Part shown: positions 45,541 through 59,900 of the stretch, in pieces
Layout of the letters: the number at the start of each line of letters is the position of its first letter
Numbering within the stretch: position 1 is the first letter of the stretch
Assembly (NCBI GenBank): GCA_019055375.1
Contig: JAHQIW010006264.1
Coordinates: 1 to 64,000, forward strand
Source of the DNA: Parelaphostrongylus tenuis
Taxonomy: Eukaryota; Nematoda; Chromadorea; Rhabditida; Metastrongylidae
Length of the DNA: 64,000 bases
Reading direction: 5' to 3'
Notes under the pieces: model-generated
The model's input: only the letters and a program-made list of their open reading frames with translations
Database searches by the model: none
Told to the model about the DNA's origin: nothing
Made by a program: the position numbers and the translations under genes

Positions 45541-47995
45541 TATCTGCACTTCAAATGGTGGCAAATAAATAGCATATATTGATTGCTTGTGTACGCTGTT
45601 ACTATATGAGATATGGTGTGATCTGGTGTGTCCAGTGATTTGAGCATACTGTAGTGAAGCAAAAAAGATAATACCAAAAAAGCTACAGTGAAGTGTTGGG
45701 CGTAGGGGATCGAGCCAGCAACCTTCTTGCCGATGGACGGATTCCGAGTGGCAGAGGAGTGAGACAGTTAGAGTCACAGAGGGCAGGCGGGTGGAGCCGT
45801 TTCCATGCTGAAGATGAGGGCCCCTGTCAGTTGGACACGCCCAGTTTGGGTTTGCGGAAGTCAGCCGCTTGAATTGTGAAGTGCTCCACCGAATTTGCGG
45901 ATCCCGTCGTGTTCCTCTAGTCTTTTCAATGTCTTAGCCTATCGAGTAGTTGAACAAGTTTTGTAGATTAGGCTCTTCCAAGGACCGACCATCTATTGAA
46001 CTGGCTTTGAGTGAATTATCTAATGTTTTCCCGTGGGAGCAGACGCGTAGTTGTTTATAGTAGAACTTACTGAATACAACTGAATGCAAAATTAGTACCG
46101 ACGTCTCCGCGGTATCGCCTTTTCTTTAACCGTTTCTTTCTTTTTGAGCTTCCATTTATTGTCAGAGGGAAAGATTCGAGCCATCTCGAGGTCGTCACGC
46201 TAAGGGTTACATACGTTTTTCGACGGTCTTGCCCGCCTCATCGCAGCCCACGCGCCTAGCAGGTTCCTCCAGTGATAGTAGGGTCGGTGAAACGTTGTCA
46301 CGGTGAAACAAATTCCAAATGTGGATTTCACGTCTTCACTTCGAGCCTTCCAATCATTCATCTGAGAGGAGACGCCACAGTTTGGCATAAGACAGGAATG
46401 TCGAAAGGCTCGGAAAAGGCGACATTACTGAAACTGAAGCCATTGTATCATCGATCTGAGTGATAATCACTAGTTCTGCTATTAACTACCTTTCATCCGC
46501 TCATCACGAAAACCGGTAAGGTCTCTAGTGAGAATGTGGCGATACTGCTGTAAAATATGATCTTAGCTCAGTCAAACTTCAAATTTCATCTTGAAACACT
46601 CAACAGATCTTTCTTTGGAGTGTACCACAGCTCAAACTTCAGTATGTGTGGTATTTATGCTTTGAGCCACGCATGTCAGTGGTCTATCAAAGAGGGCTGA
46701 CTTATAGAACGCGATACACGTGTTTCAATCTTGCGATCTCGTCAGTCGGGCAGTTCTTCTTTCTCGTGTTTTGCCAATCCTGTGTGGGTACTGGAGTCCC
46801 CACACTAAGAGTTAGCGACGGCGATCGATTTACATTCTATGTCCAGTGAAAATCTCACCAAACACAGAATGTTGTACACTCTATTGTTCTTGACTGGTAT
46901 ATTTAATATATCATATCTTTCGTTTCGAGTGTTTTCCTAAGACCAGAGCTCAGATTTCAATCTGCCTGGCGATAATTTTTTGAGCCACGCATGTCAGTGG
47001 TCCATCAAAGAGGGCTGACTTATAGAGCCCGGTACACGTGTTTCAATCTTGCGAGTGCATCTCTATGAACAATCAAGTGTACAAGGCTCTGTGTTCGGTG
47101 ATAATTTCACTAGACATAGGGTGTAAAACGTTCGTCGTCGCTAACTCAGTGTGGGGACTGGAACACCCACACAGGATTGGCAAAAGACGAGAAAGGGTAA
47201 CTGCCCGACTGACGAGATCGCAAGATGGAAACACGTGTATCGCGCTCTATAAGTCACCCACTTTGACAGACCACTTACATGCGTGGCTCAAAAAATAATT
47301 ACCAGGCATATCTCAGCAGACCTTGCTCGTACGGTGCATGTTTTTCATAGTTTTTTTTTTCTAAGTCGATGCGCGGGTTTATCATAATAAAATTGATCTG
47401 AGCAGCGGCGATTTAGCGGATTTCGCTTTCTCCAAAGCCTCTTGGAAAGACCAGGTGGTCTGTAAACGTAATGAGTCAAGTATCTTCACAACTGAGTAGG
47501 ATTTTTTTTACTTCGTCAATTCATTTTACCAGTAGCATGGTCCGTCGTGAAATATTGATCGGGCACTTCTTGCAATCTCGATGATAAACAGGCTGGTGTT
47601 CTGGCGTTCGTTGTCAATTGCCGAAGAGTTGGGTGGCTCTGGTATCAATTCCGCGTCGAACTGCGCCAAGCTTCACTTGCCACTCTGTAACAGCTCCCAT
47701 TTCTCTACTATCCGGCAAAAAAATTTCACTGCTAAGTATCGACGATGAGCGGAATGCTACTTCATTTTAAGCCATTTCAGATTTAGGACTTCTATCATAA
47801 TCTCAATAACCACCTTATCCAAGACCCGAGGGACTTGAAGTGTGCCTTCATTTTTTCCCAACCCCAGGAGCAAGAATTAGCAGATCTCAATTTCGATTGA
47901 CTCAAGAACGAGATAACTTTTGCACCCACTCATAGCTTCCTGTTAATCCTTTACCAAGTTCTCTATTCTGTAACTTTGCTTTCTTCACTCTTTAG

Positions 47996-50900
47996 GTCAT
48001 GCTTGGGTACGCGACAACGTCTATGTCATTCATGCTCTATGGGCTCTCTATCGCGCCTACACGAAATGTGCAGAGTTTGACGAGGATCTAAACAAAGCAA
48101 ACGAGTTGGGCCTAACTTGGTGAGGTGTCACTTAATATTCTTTAGGCCAGTCCAGATCTCCATTTTTAACTGTATACTGGATTTTTTAGCGTGAAAATGA
48201 TGCAGTCATTATTGGAGTGCATGATGCTTCAAGCAGAAAAAGTGGAAATGTTCAAGAAGTTCCAGCGACCAGTTGATGCTTTGCACGCAAAATATTCTGT
48301 ATCCACGAAAGGCACAGTAAGACTTTACTATATGATCTTATTCATTTCTAGTAATTTATAATCTCAGGGAAGTTTCTGTCGCCTCTTTAGCAGTGTCATG
48401 ATATTATGAGTGTATATCCAGGATTGATTATCAATAACTTTTAGCCTCGGGCGGGATCCGAGTCCTACCCTTTTCTGGAGTGCGTCATAATCATTACAGA
48501 AACGAGGTTCTGTTCTGCTATCGCGCTCACCGCGAAACAAGGTGTCGGAGCTGTTAGCAGCCAACTGTCACTGGTATCCTGGTACCATATCACCTGTATC
48601 ACGTGTCGTCCTGATGATCGTCGAGGGACTCAAGCGGGTACCAGCAACTCTTCCATTTTTCCTTATCTCGTGCAAGAGTAGCCCAGTGGGTCCTCCTCGC
48701 TCTAGGGATTCGCTGAACATCATACATTTCTTCTATAGCTTTCGTGAAGAAATCGGACCAACGGGTCGGTGGTCTTCCTGTAGAGCGCTTGATGTCCCGA
48801 GGAATCCAGTCGGTAACGGCTCTCGTCCATCGGTTGTCGTTGAAACGCATCACTTGTCCGGTCCACCTTATTTTCCATATCCTGGCGTGTAGAACGGGTA
48901 TCAAAATGCTAAAGTAGTAACAAATGTGGTACCATTATCGGCATTAAATTCAATAAATTGACTTAAGAGAAATGGGATTTATGTGTGATCTGTTATCCAG
49001 TCTATAATCGCCCTCGTGAAGGGTGATTACGCATTCAGCTCCCTCCCAAAGTTTGAAGCATTGTTTATTACTCAGCATTATAGCGTCAAAAAATATATTC
49101 GGAAAGAATACATTTATGTTACGAGGAAATAACTCGTCTGAAAAATAATTTTCTTGCATGCCATGGTTTTAGATATTTGAGCATCACTAAGTGGAATTGT
49201 TCATTTCACCCTCAACTAGATTTCAAGATTTCACTGCTTATCCAAAAATGTAGGATGATGTTAAACCTTTGAACATAGGATGGGAATTGGATCCGGTCTG
49301 TCTCTCCCTTTGACGCGTGCTAGTCACTATATTACGAAGGCTCGTGTTCTTCTATCACTCTTTCTGGGATACAGGATACCACAGCTGTCAGCAGCTAAGC
49401 TTGAACGCGTTTAATCTGGTCACCTTATATCAACATGGAGTCCATCACATTCGCTGATTGCTCCGATTCCGTATATCGCAAGAATAGTGGTAGCAGAAGA
49501 GGAGCTCCTGCAATGAAGGAGTGCGGCACGTGCCCTATTGGAAGGGGTTTAACTTGCATTCGGAACTCAAAGCTTTCAATATCACTGAGCACATAGTTAT
49601 AACATCATAGCGCTATCATAAAAGCTATGAATTCAAAACCTCGTTGCATGGTTGTCGCAGTTAGTAGCGCGGACCACGTGGCTCGTTTCCAATGGAGGAC
49701 AGTCAAAGCACACGGGCGCAGTTTTATCTTTCTTCTTCCATCAGTCAGACCCCATTTGATTCTGGTTAGCTCAGAAATGCTGCCGTGATTACCGTACAGC
49801 TAAAATAAGAAACATCGAGGCCTCAAATGAGAAATTTGGTGCTGTGCATATGCCTAGTAGAAGAAGTGCATGATGCAGTTTTTTGGCGTTAAAAAAGTGC
49901 TGTTTTGAAGCTTCATTTGATCTCGTGAATTTTTTTTTCTTCTTATTATAATGATGCTTTCGCTACTTTTGTGCTTTTTTATTTTAGCAATTTGTGTAAT
50001 CTAATTCGGTTCTCAAATCAAAAGTATCTCACAGACAAGGTTTGTGCACATTTGATTTCCTTTCAGGTTTGTGGAGACAATGAATGGGGTCATCTTCAGA
50101 TCGATGCCACGTCTCTATTTCTCCTGACACTCGCACAAATTACCGCTTCAGGTTTGTTGCTGTGTATTTTCGTGTACTCCACAAAACCTTTTGTGTGTGT
50201 GGATCGGTGTTTTTATCCTTTCATTATTATTTGAGCCAACTTGTCATGTGGTCTGGTAAGGGCTCTTGTACAGCCCGATACACGTGTTTCGTCCTTACGG
50301 ACTCGTCAGCGGGGCAGAACCCGTCGTCTTTCGATCTTTTCATAGTCAGTTCTCTCGGGAGCCTCACACTCCTTATAGAGAGTCATCGAAGACGAAGGCT
50401 ATACACTCCATGTCAAGTGAAACCTTCACCCAACACGGAGTGTTGCGCAGCTCGATTGCGTTGTTTTTATGTTCTTCGTTAGATCTAATTCTGACTAATG
50501 TTTCAGGTCTCCAAGTAGTGCGTAATTTCGATGAAGTCGCTTTCATCCAAAACCTTATATACTATATTGAAACTGGTTATCGTACTCCAGTAAGTTATTA
50601 TTAAGATTACTTCTTCTGCGATCGATACTAGTAAGTTCCTGCGCTGTGTACTTCTTGTCCTCTTCTTTAAAGGATTTTGGAATCTGGGAACGTGGTGACA
50701 AGACAAACCAAGGCATTCGAGAACTTAATGCAAGCTCGATCGGCATGGTGAAAGCTGCACTCCAAGTGAGTTTTTTTTTTTGATAGATTTCATAGGTTGT
50801 TCAACCCTTTCAGGAGAACAGTGACCGTTTTCGTTTTATGATTATTTATGTTCGTGTTTTGACTTATATTCAGTTTAGGCTATGAACGACGTGGGAGATC

Positions 50901-53900
50901 TATTTGGAGATGGTTCTAGAAGATCCGCAATCCATGTGCTACCCGATCAGATTGAACAGTGCTCAGCTGTTCTGAATAGTATGCTGCCAGGGAGTCTTTC
51001 AGCAAGGTATCTTCGTTTTGTTTTCTTATTCAGCCAATCTACTTGGCTTTATTCGTTCGTTTATTCTTGCTATAATAACGTTTTATTTGGTATGAATTCT
51101 AGATTTCCTTCTAAATTTTGAAACTCTCTTATTCTATCTTTTTTGAAGCGGTCTTTCGCAATCTGCTCAATCATATTTCGTCTTCTTTCTCGCGTCGTTT
51201 CCACTTAAATTCTGTGTTCCGTGTTGTAAACTTCGCTTCCTATGAAACGTTTCAGTAATACTTGAGATTTCCATGTTTTTACTGCCTTTTTGCAGTGTTA
51301 TAACGAGGAATTGAGTCATGAGCAAAAATCTGACGTCAGACGGGAGTTGAACCCGCGTTTGAACTATCCAACGGCTCGTGCTGCCTCTATATCACCAGAG
51401 ACACATTGGCACCACCACCACTCTTCGAAATCTCTGTGATAGCTATCAGCCACCAAGCTATCAGCTCAATCATAGAGATGAAAGAATATAAAGTGTAATA
51501 TAAAATATATAAAATAAAATATATAAGATATATAATTTATAGAATATGAGAGAATGACGAGATATTGAGGAATGAATGGTAGTGGAAATGCACCTTGGTG
51601 GTGTAGTGGTAGCGGGCGCCCTCGGTATGGGTGAAACGCAGATTCAACTCTTCTATGAGAAGAATTTTTTACTCGCTACTCAATTCTCTTAAGTATTCAT
51701 GCCAGTTGCAAAGCAGCAATTGCTTTAGAAAACCTTTTTCATAGTGCCATTCTGGTGTTTTGAAAAAAAAAAACTACCGTTTGGGTCACGTATAGCGCCG
51801 TGTCAGAGGTGTCATGCGAAATTACACGGTCTTTGGTCCGGTGCCGCACTTCGGCTTACCAGGCCTTCTGTCTCTATGAGGTTGACAAAATTCTAAGCGA
51901 ATTTGTTTTAGAGAATGACAAGGTGACTCAATATATGCTAGATTACCACGAGCCGTTGTATAGGTCAGATGCATGTCCATTCACCTTTGATAATGTTTAG
52001 AGAAGAAGAACACATAGCGCATCCCTCAGGAATTGACCAAATTGACGAAGCCTGTCGCTCTATCTTCATTCTTGTAACGCTGGATTTACCAATCTCTTTG
52101 TGAGACGTTAGAGCGGTGTCTCCTCAGTATCTACTTTTGAAAAAAAATTTCGAAAACTTTCTTTGTGTAGCTTCTGTAAAGCTTTGAAGCAGTAGAGATA
52201 AGCTTTCTAGAATATAGCGCTGTTATTTTACGGAACAACCGCTTTTGTTTACTCTTGTAGATTTAGACCAATCAAAGTTTCATTCAACCCTTTTGCTACG
52301 GCGGCCATCTCTGGCTGGCGAGTGACTCGGATGGTGAAGAACATATGGCTTTTTTTTTGCTTAAAATACCTCAAAGAAGTCTTTTCAGTGATAATTCATC
52401 ATCCAAAGACGATAAAGTTTCTTAAGACGTAATATATACAAGTACAGCATTTTTTAAATATTTTGTTGATCTTCCATTTTCGTTACTCGTCGTAGCTAAA
52501 GGGTTGATAGGTTTTATTTGTTATAGTGTAACTTATAAAAAATGTGCTTCGTGGCAATCTTAATTCCTAGAACTTTCTTCTCCGTTTTTTTTCCTTCAAT
52601 AAGTTTGTCTTTCTTTATGTCATCATTCTCAGTTTAACCTGTCATCCAGCTTCTCTTTATACTCCTTCCCTATATTTGCTTCGTTATGTACTTTCTTATC
52701 CACTAAAATAAACGACCCTATCTTGATCCGAGGTTTTTTTTCGACACATTGTTATAGAAATATACCAATTATTTGTATTCAAGATCCCCCTTTTCCAGGA
52801 AACCGATGCAGCGTTGTTGACAATAATCTCTTATCCTGGATTCGCCGTTGAGGATGCGGAATTGGTGGAGCGAACTAGAGATACAATAACGTCGAAATTA
52901 CTCGGAAAATACGGCTGTCGACGATTTCTGCGCGACGGGTATAGAACTGCTTTGGAGGTGACCTTTTTTCTGTATTTCTTTCTTCACTTACGAAAGGATT
53001 TCAGTTTTAGTTACGTAGGATTAATTTTTCAAATACATAGGCAACCATGCTGGATTTTCAATATTCTTCATGAAGGCTCGAGTAACTGAGAAATAGAAAC
53101 CACCACAGATTCTTATAAGGATTTTGCCTTTGTCGTTCCAAAGGCATATATTATTTGAAAATGTTCTTTTGCTTTAAAAGTTGTCTTGAATTGACATTAA
53201 ATCGAATTCAAACTGAACAGGAAAATCGCTAGCGTTATTTATACTTTTTGAAATATCGAAAGTCGACACATCATTTGAAAGCCCAGATAACACATTGAGG
53301 AGTACTGTTGAGTATTCTTGTATTGAACTAGTTAGTTAAACTTATCGGGGACGGGCTAACGCAGTGGTTCGTGATGTGGTGTACCAGGGAAGCAAAAGTG
53401 GAGAGGAGCTGCTTTCAAATTCGTCCCCCAACATTCTTTGCACTCAGTCCGAATAAATCTGTACTAAACTTGTGTGGGAGGTGCTGACTTGACAATAGGT
53501 TGAGGAGAAAGTTTCCGGAATTTGCTTATAAAACTTTATTTATGCATCAATTAAGTTCGAACAAAAGACAATTTAATAGTCAGTGTCAATAATTAATAGT
53601 CAATAGTTAATAGTCAATAATTTAATAGTCTTGAAGTGATCGTAGACAGCTGTCTTTCCAACAGTTCCTTCGCCCCATGCCTCATTGATTCGACGAACAG
53701 TGTCAGCGGCATTTGTGCCCACTTTGTACTCGTGAGGCATCAACAGTCGTTTCTGTTCGCGGTTCAGTTCCATCTTGCGGCAGTACAGAAGAATTATATA
53801 TCAATCGATGCGCAAGAAAACGAGCTTGCAAACCATGTGAAAATCGCATATAAAACATGCGAACATGTTGAAGTTATGGGCAAATTCCGGGAACTTTCTC

Positions 53901-56900
53901 CTCAACCTATTACATTAGTGGGCCACCACGAGTCATTGTAAATGTCAGGCATGCTCCTAAGTCACCTCAAACGATGCTTGATGAGTCAAATGCATAACGT
54001 GCCCTACAAGGATTGGTCTACCCTAAGAGCTTCACCCTTCGTATACAAGCTCAATGTTAATGCTTATTTTTTCAGGACCCGTATCGTCTGTATTATAACA
54101 AGTCCGAATTACAACAGTTTGAGAATATCGAATGTGAATGGCCTCTTTTCCTATGTTTTCCTCATGTTAGATGCCATGTATAATAAGAACACGGAAGAAG
54201 CTGAAGAGTACTGGCAACGACTAGACAATGTAACCGGTGTTACAAGCTGAATTTTGTATTAAATTTGTATATTAGCATTTAACTCGTTGTTTAAGGTAAT
54301 CGTGTCATCGGGAAAAGGATTTCGCCTCATCCCTGAATTATACAAAGTTGAACGTGAACATGTGGCAGGCGAAAAAAGCGAACGTGGATCACAACCAAGA
54401 GTATTGGATGGGGCTACGTAAGTCTTACATAGACAACTATTCTTCTAGACTCAAGAATTTCGCAGGTACACAGCCTGCACTTTGTACTCTTATTCTGGAA
54501 ATAATCTGTTAATCGAAGCATTTTATGAATTAGATAGAGTTGGAAAGGATTTGTCAATGGATCTCCAACTAGCCTATACAGGGTTTTCTCTAATCTCGTA
54601 TGATTTTGGGATCTTTATGCAATAGTTTGCCGTGTTTTATCTTAATGCTATCGTTATTTATGTTACCAAAGTAATCTGATGCTACTTGTTGATGGTTTGA
54701 GTTACTTGTTAACAACAGTACTGCTTATGGTGACCCTATTCCGCATCTATTCCTTAGCCAAACATCATTACTGTCAGGTTCCGTAGTAGTTATCTTGGTT
54801 GGGCCTCTTCCAATAGCTAAGATCCATTTGTTACCGTGTTTATCAGACCGATTATTCGTCTAAGAATGACAATGAATTGTAGCAACGTAGAAATCTTGAA
54901 ATAATGGAAATAACTGCGAAAATCAATATTCGGCCTTATTCGCTGGAAAAGAACTTTTTGTAGGAGTGTTAGTAATCATTCAGAAGCCTAAATCTCTGAC
55001 TACAGCTCTACTTGTCTGGTTTTTAAAAACACCCTTTTATAAAGATGTAAAATCCAAACTAAGATCATGTTTCACACGACCACGCGTTTAGAACGAATCC
55101 ACTGAATCACCACACATCGGCTACAAATCTTTGCTAAAATTTGCTTATATCGCTTATATTTGGCTGGATAAAACTACTTCCTTAGAGTGGTAGTACTTTC
55201 TTGGTAGCAGAAATCTCGAAGAACTCAAAAATGTGTTTGCCTTTTGGAAGAGCTGTTTTGATAGCGCTGTAGGAGAAGTAAAAGATTAGTGTTCAAGCCT
55301 CGCCGTATAGAGCTTTCTTCAGACTATTGATAGTCATTCACGCTATGCTTATTTTCTGGGAGAGACCGTTTCACTGTTGTGTAGCAGGGCAAACAAGATC
55401 GAGTTCCACATATTCGGCGAGCGTGTTTACCGGCTAATCTGCGCATTGGGAGGCGCGACGGTCGATCAATGGTCCAAAGTGTTAGACATGTGGGATGACA
55501 ACTTTTTATTCAATTAGGAATTTTTTCTCCTCTTTGAAAGGAACTCCGTACAGAACGATTGTTTCAGATACTACGAAATTTTCTCTACTCGTTAATATGC
55601 TTTCCGTGCTTCCAGCGAATTATACCATAATGAAAATGAAGGCGCCCAGCGGGTGTGGGACATGGTTTTATCTGGGATTTTACGGTGTTATAAAATGGTC
55701 TTTTGAAAAACCGGCCCCGTACGGCTCTAACCAGAGATTTACGCTTAGGAATGTTTGCTAACACTCCTATGGAAAATTCTTGTCCAACAAATGGGATCGA
55801 ATATTCATTTGTCGCTGTTTAACAGAAAAATGAACGATGAAAGAGAAAGAAGGAGATAGTCTCTCCGTAATTCCAATTGCAGGCCGTACCTATGGGCTCA
55901 ATCCTTATATGTAATTTGCTGCTTACTTTATGAAGGATTTCTCAGTCCTGCAGAATTGGACCCACTCAGCAGAAGAATGTCATCTCAAGAAAAACGCCCA
56001 CCTTGTGAAGTTCAAGGTTTGTTAACCATGTGGTATCTGTACACCTTTTCATGTTGGATAACTGCGAAGTGAATGTTTAGTGTGAACTCGTTGTCTGGCG
56101 TTGAGGTGAACAATGTATATTTGCCGGGAAGTCATTATAGCACTAATTTTATGTGTTTCTAACAAGCACCGGCCACTTTGTCCCGTGGTTAGAGGTGCCC
56201 TACGACGCACACGTGGTTTATGCTTTAATCCCGGACCTAAAGCTCACCTAGCTTCCCTCCGTCCTAGGTCGATAAATTGGTACCAAACATCTTTGGGAGA
56301 CGAGCAGCACTGACTTGGTACATCGGTGGGCCACCGGAATTCATTGTAAAGGTCCAGATGTGCATTCAGTCACCTCCTACAATGGTCTATGAAGTCGATC
56401 ATATGGCCATCCTCAAGGATTAATCAATCCGAAAGCGTTGTTCTGACAAGCAACCGTTTTTATCATGTAACACGGTTCTGGCTTCTGATACTTATACGCC
56501 GTTTATGTAGAGGTGAATTGCCTTCTTTGCAAACTTGGGACTGCCATATCTACAGCTCTAACTTCTCACGTTACTCTTTGAGAGTGTTGAAGTTAACGAA
56601 ACGATTAGACCGAGAAAATTTATCGTGAATCGCGCGGGCTCACGTGGCTTTCCAGTATTTCGGAGTTGGCAAATTTGTGCCAGGCAGGATAGAAAAGTTA
56701 GCTCGATATATCGTGAGTCTGTGCGGTCACCGATTTAGTTCATAACCTCTACGATATCTGATGAAGTTGAATTTACTCATGTCGATATCTTCGTTTCAGG
56801 TGTTTTCTTCAAGTCGACAGCTCATTTTCATATGCCTAGTATCATTACTAAAGAAATGACTTTACCAGGTATTCGAATCGAGCTGTGTCTCAAAAAACTT

Positions 56901-59900
56901 CGTATCGTATATTATATTAATATCTGCGAAGAACATCGAGTGTACGGCATCTGTGTTCGGTAAAATTTCACTGGCATCTAGTGTAGACGTTCGATTGTCG
57001 CGTCTTATGTGGGGCTGAGCCTCACTCTGGTATGCACAAGACGTGACAGGGTATACTGCCCGCTTGACGAGATCGCAGATCGAACTTCTTGGGAATCATT
57101 CGCTGCTACTCATGTAAGAATTTAACGAATCATCAGATACAACTCGCAACATCAACAGCGCACTTGGCCTAGGAACTGCTAACGATTGTGCAGTGCAGTC
57201 AATGGTGGTTCAAGGTGTTTCATAAAAGACACGCATCTCAGCAATGCATACGTCGCGACTACTTGGGTACAGATCTCACCGAAAGTTATGGCAGAAGCAA
57301 TCAGCAAAGCTATCCCTTTTGAAACTTCACAAGATTCTACAGAAGAACTCAACATTACTTTATAGAGCCCAATACACGTGTTTCGATCTTGCGATCTCGT
57401 CAGTCGGGCAGTTACCCTTTCTCGTCTTTTGCTAATCTCTGTGGGAGCTCCACTCCCCACTTTATTAAATATGCCTTGCAATCAGATTTGTGCCACGCAT
57501 GTCAGAAACACAACACGTTAACAAGATCAAAGCTCGTGTATCGCGTTCTATAAGTCAGCCCTGACTGACAAACCACTGACATGCGTGGCTCAAATATGAT
57601 TGCAAGGCATACTGAAATTTGAGCTGTAGTCTTAAGAAACACTCGAAACAAAAGTTATGATCAACATTAATTTCCTACCATTCTGGCTTTTTGAAGCGAA
57701 TAACGGAAGTAGTTGTGGTTTCACTACCGCCAGGAATCGCACTTATTTTTCCACCAACCTACTAGTAGTATTATTGTTTCTCGAGACTGCAATGATATTT
57801 GTAATCGAGAAATAATCTTCCATATCTCCATAACGGGTTTCAAACATACCTTGTCCTATAATGCCCAGTATCTTACTGTGTGTCTCGGTTCAGTGACAAT
57901 ATTGGCTCAAACTAAGGAAGTACAACAGGAATTGCTTGCAAACGGTATCAGCGTACAGTGTGTGGACGAAGTCGATCCAGTATTTACAATATTACCGGCA
58001 TCTTTTCTTGCTGAAATTCATGCAAGGTTCGTTTCAGCCGTAATTTATATTCATTTCTGGCAGTTAAGTCAGTGCTAAAAGCTTGGGAAGTTTTCAATCC
58101 TCAAAGCTGTCTTGTCTCAATACTTCAGGATTGGGCAATCGAAGAAGCTGAATCTCAGCGGGAGGCCACTAGATCGCGATGTCGGTTTGCTGAGCACCAG
58201 TCGGCTTTACCAGATCGGAAATAAATTTGTGATCTTCACTCCACAGGTGGGATCATTTATATGTTTTCCTCCTTTAATCTCTGTTATGCATTATCGCTTT
58301 TTACAGTTTATGGATAGTCGCACGATCGTATCTGATGTATGATATTCGTATATTAATGGACGAATGGAGTTCCGAGTTGCAGTACATATTTACTCGTGGA
58401 ACTCTGTTAGCATTAGCGGAAAACCTCTGGTGGTCCTGATCGTCAACAGTGATATGTTAACAACGGTATCACTCTTTAAAGACGTCTTTATCATATGAGT
58501 TTATCACAACGACAAGGATTCCAAGTGGTTCAAATGTGTTGTATCTTAATATCAGCAAATACATTTGCAAGCATCATATTTTGATAAACGACTCCAAAGT
58601 TCTAAAGATTGTGACTTCAACCACCGCTTCAGTTCATCTGGCTTTATGCCAATTTATGCTCTTTGAATTGATCCCGTTGTCAGGTGATTGATGACATCCA
58701 TCGAATGGGTTAACCCGTTCGTTACCGTGTGCCCCCTTTCTAAGAGACCGGATGCCGCGCCGCGCCTGAGGTCGCTGGGGCTGCTGTAAGTGATATGCGG
58801 TCCGGCACAAATCGGGTGCTTATCTGGTCATTCTTTTTTCTGATTCCTCTAATTCGATCATTCTTACAACATCTACGATTAGCAACTAAACAGTACTCTA
58901 CTAAGACAGCACACAACCCATAACACTTCGCAACGTATGCGCCAATATTTCTGGAAAGATTGTACAATTTGCAGTCGCACCGTAGAACCTAAATCTTATT
59001 TTTTGACAAGCTATCAATTTTGCATACACTTGCTTTGATCAGTAGAATGAATTGAGCATTGTTCTCACTGCCGTTAGCACCTTGAGTTCTCCCCGGTAAT
59101 AATCTACCTTTCACTGGTCACAGATCTTCATCAGCTGACGACAAAAGTCTGGATTTTATCGTGGAACTAGAACGTGATTATTCGCGCTCCACTTGCAGCA
59201 CGAACGCGCCGCGTGCTAGGCGGAAAATCAACGCGGTAATAGACTGGTTGAATCACGACTGAGAGAAGGGCGGGCGAGATCTCGATGGTGCAGTGGAAAC
59301 ATCAGTGAGACCCTAAAAATGATAATGCGGGCCTGAGGCCATCTCAGGTTCTAGGTTACGCTCGTTCCCCGGCACTTGTGTAGTAATATTCTCAACCGTA
59401 ACCCGAGTAGAAATTAGCCACTAAGGAAATTAAGACATATCGTGTATGACATATACTGTTTTAGAATGGCTTGTCGGAGTTTTGTAATATTTCCCTGAAT
59501 CGTTTTATGAAATCAACAGTTCTCGGTACGATCAAGAAAATAAGCACAGGTTACCTTAGTGGGGCCAGGTGGGAGCTTGCAGTATTTTTGATCTTATGCC
59601 GTCCTCTGGAGTCTCTACTGACATGTTTTACATTGTTCAGAGTCGTAATGAGAAATCTGTCTGACTTCTTCCGTACAACACCGGTGAGCAAACTCGAATT
59701 CAACGATAGTGAATGGGACCTTCTTTCCTCTGGAGAAATTGAGAAAAAAAACCCAGTTCTCGCTGCTCAGTGATGCTGGTAGCTACGAAAAAAATAGTAA
59801 GAAATTTCTTATGTCCGAGATGCTCGTCGTTTGGTATGAGTAAAATCCAAGAATGCCATAATTATTATCGATTTCAGGCTTCTCTGTAGCAAAAAGAGTC

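Noticed and set aside
45541..45541. Explanation of inverted repeat 2 as a single sequencing read folded back on itself
   Set aside because: The arms differ by whole transposon insertions, a microsatellite and a replaced block, which a fold-back of one molecule would not produce. A haplotype mis-join remains possible.
57869..57893. Alternative exon start after atgcccag (YLTVCLGS)
   Set aside because: Phase does not match the preceding exon (ends GTT CAA G). The ttcag at 57889-57893 gives EVQ|VTILAQ, which fits the family.
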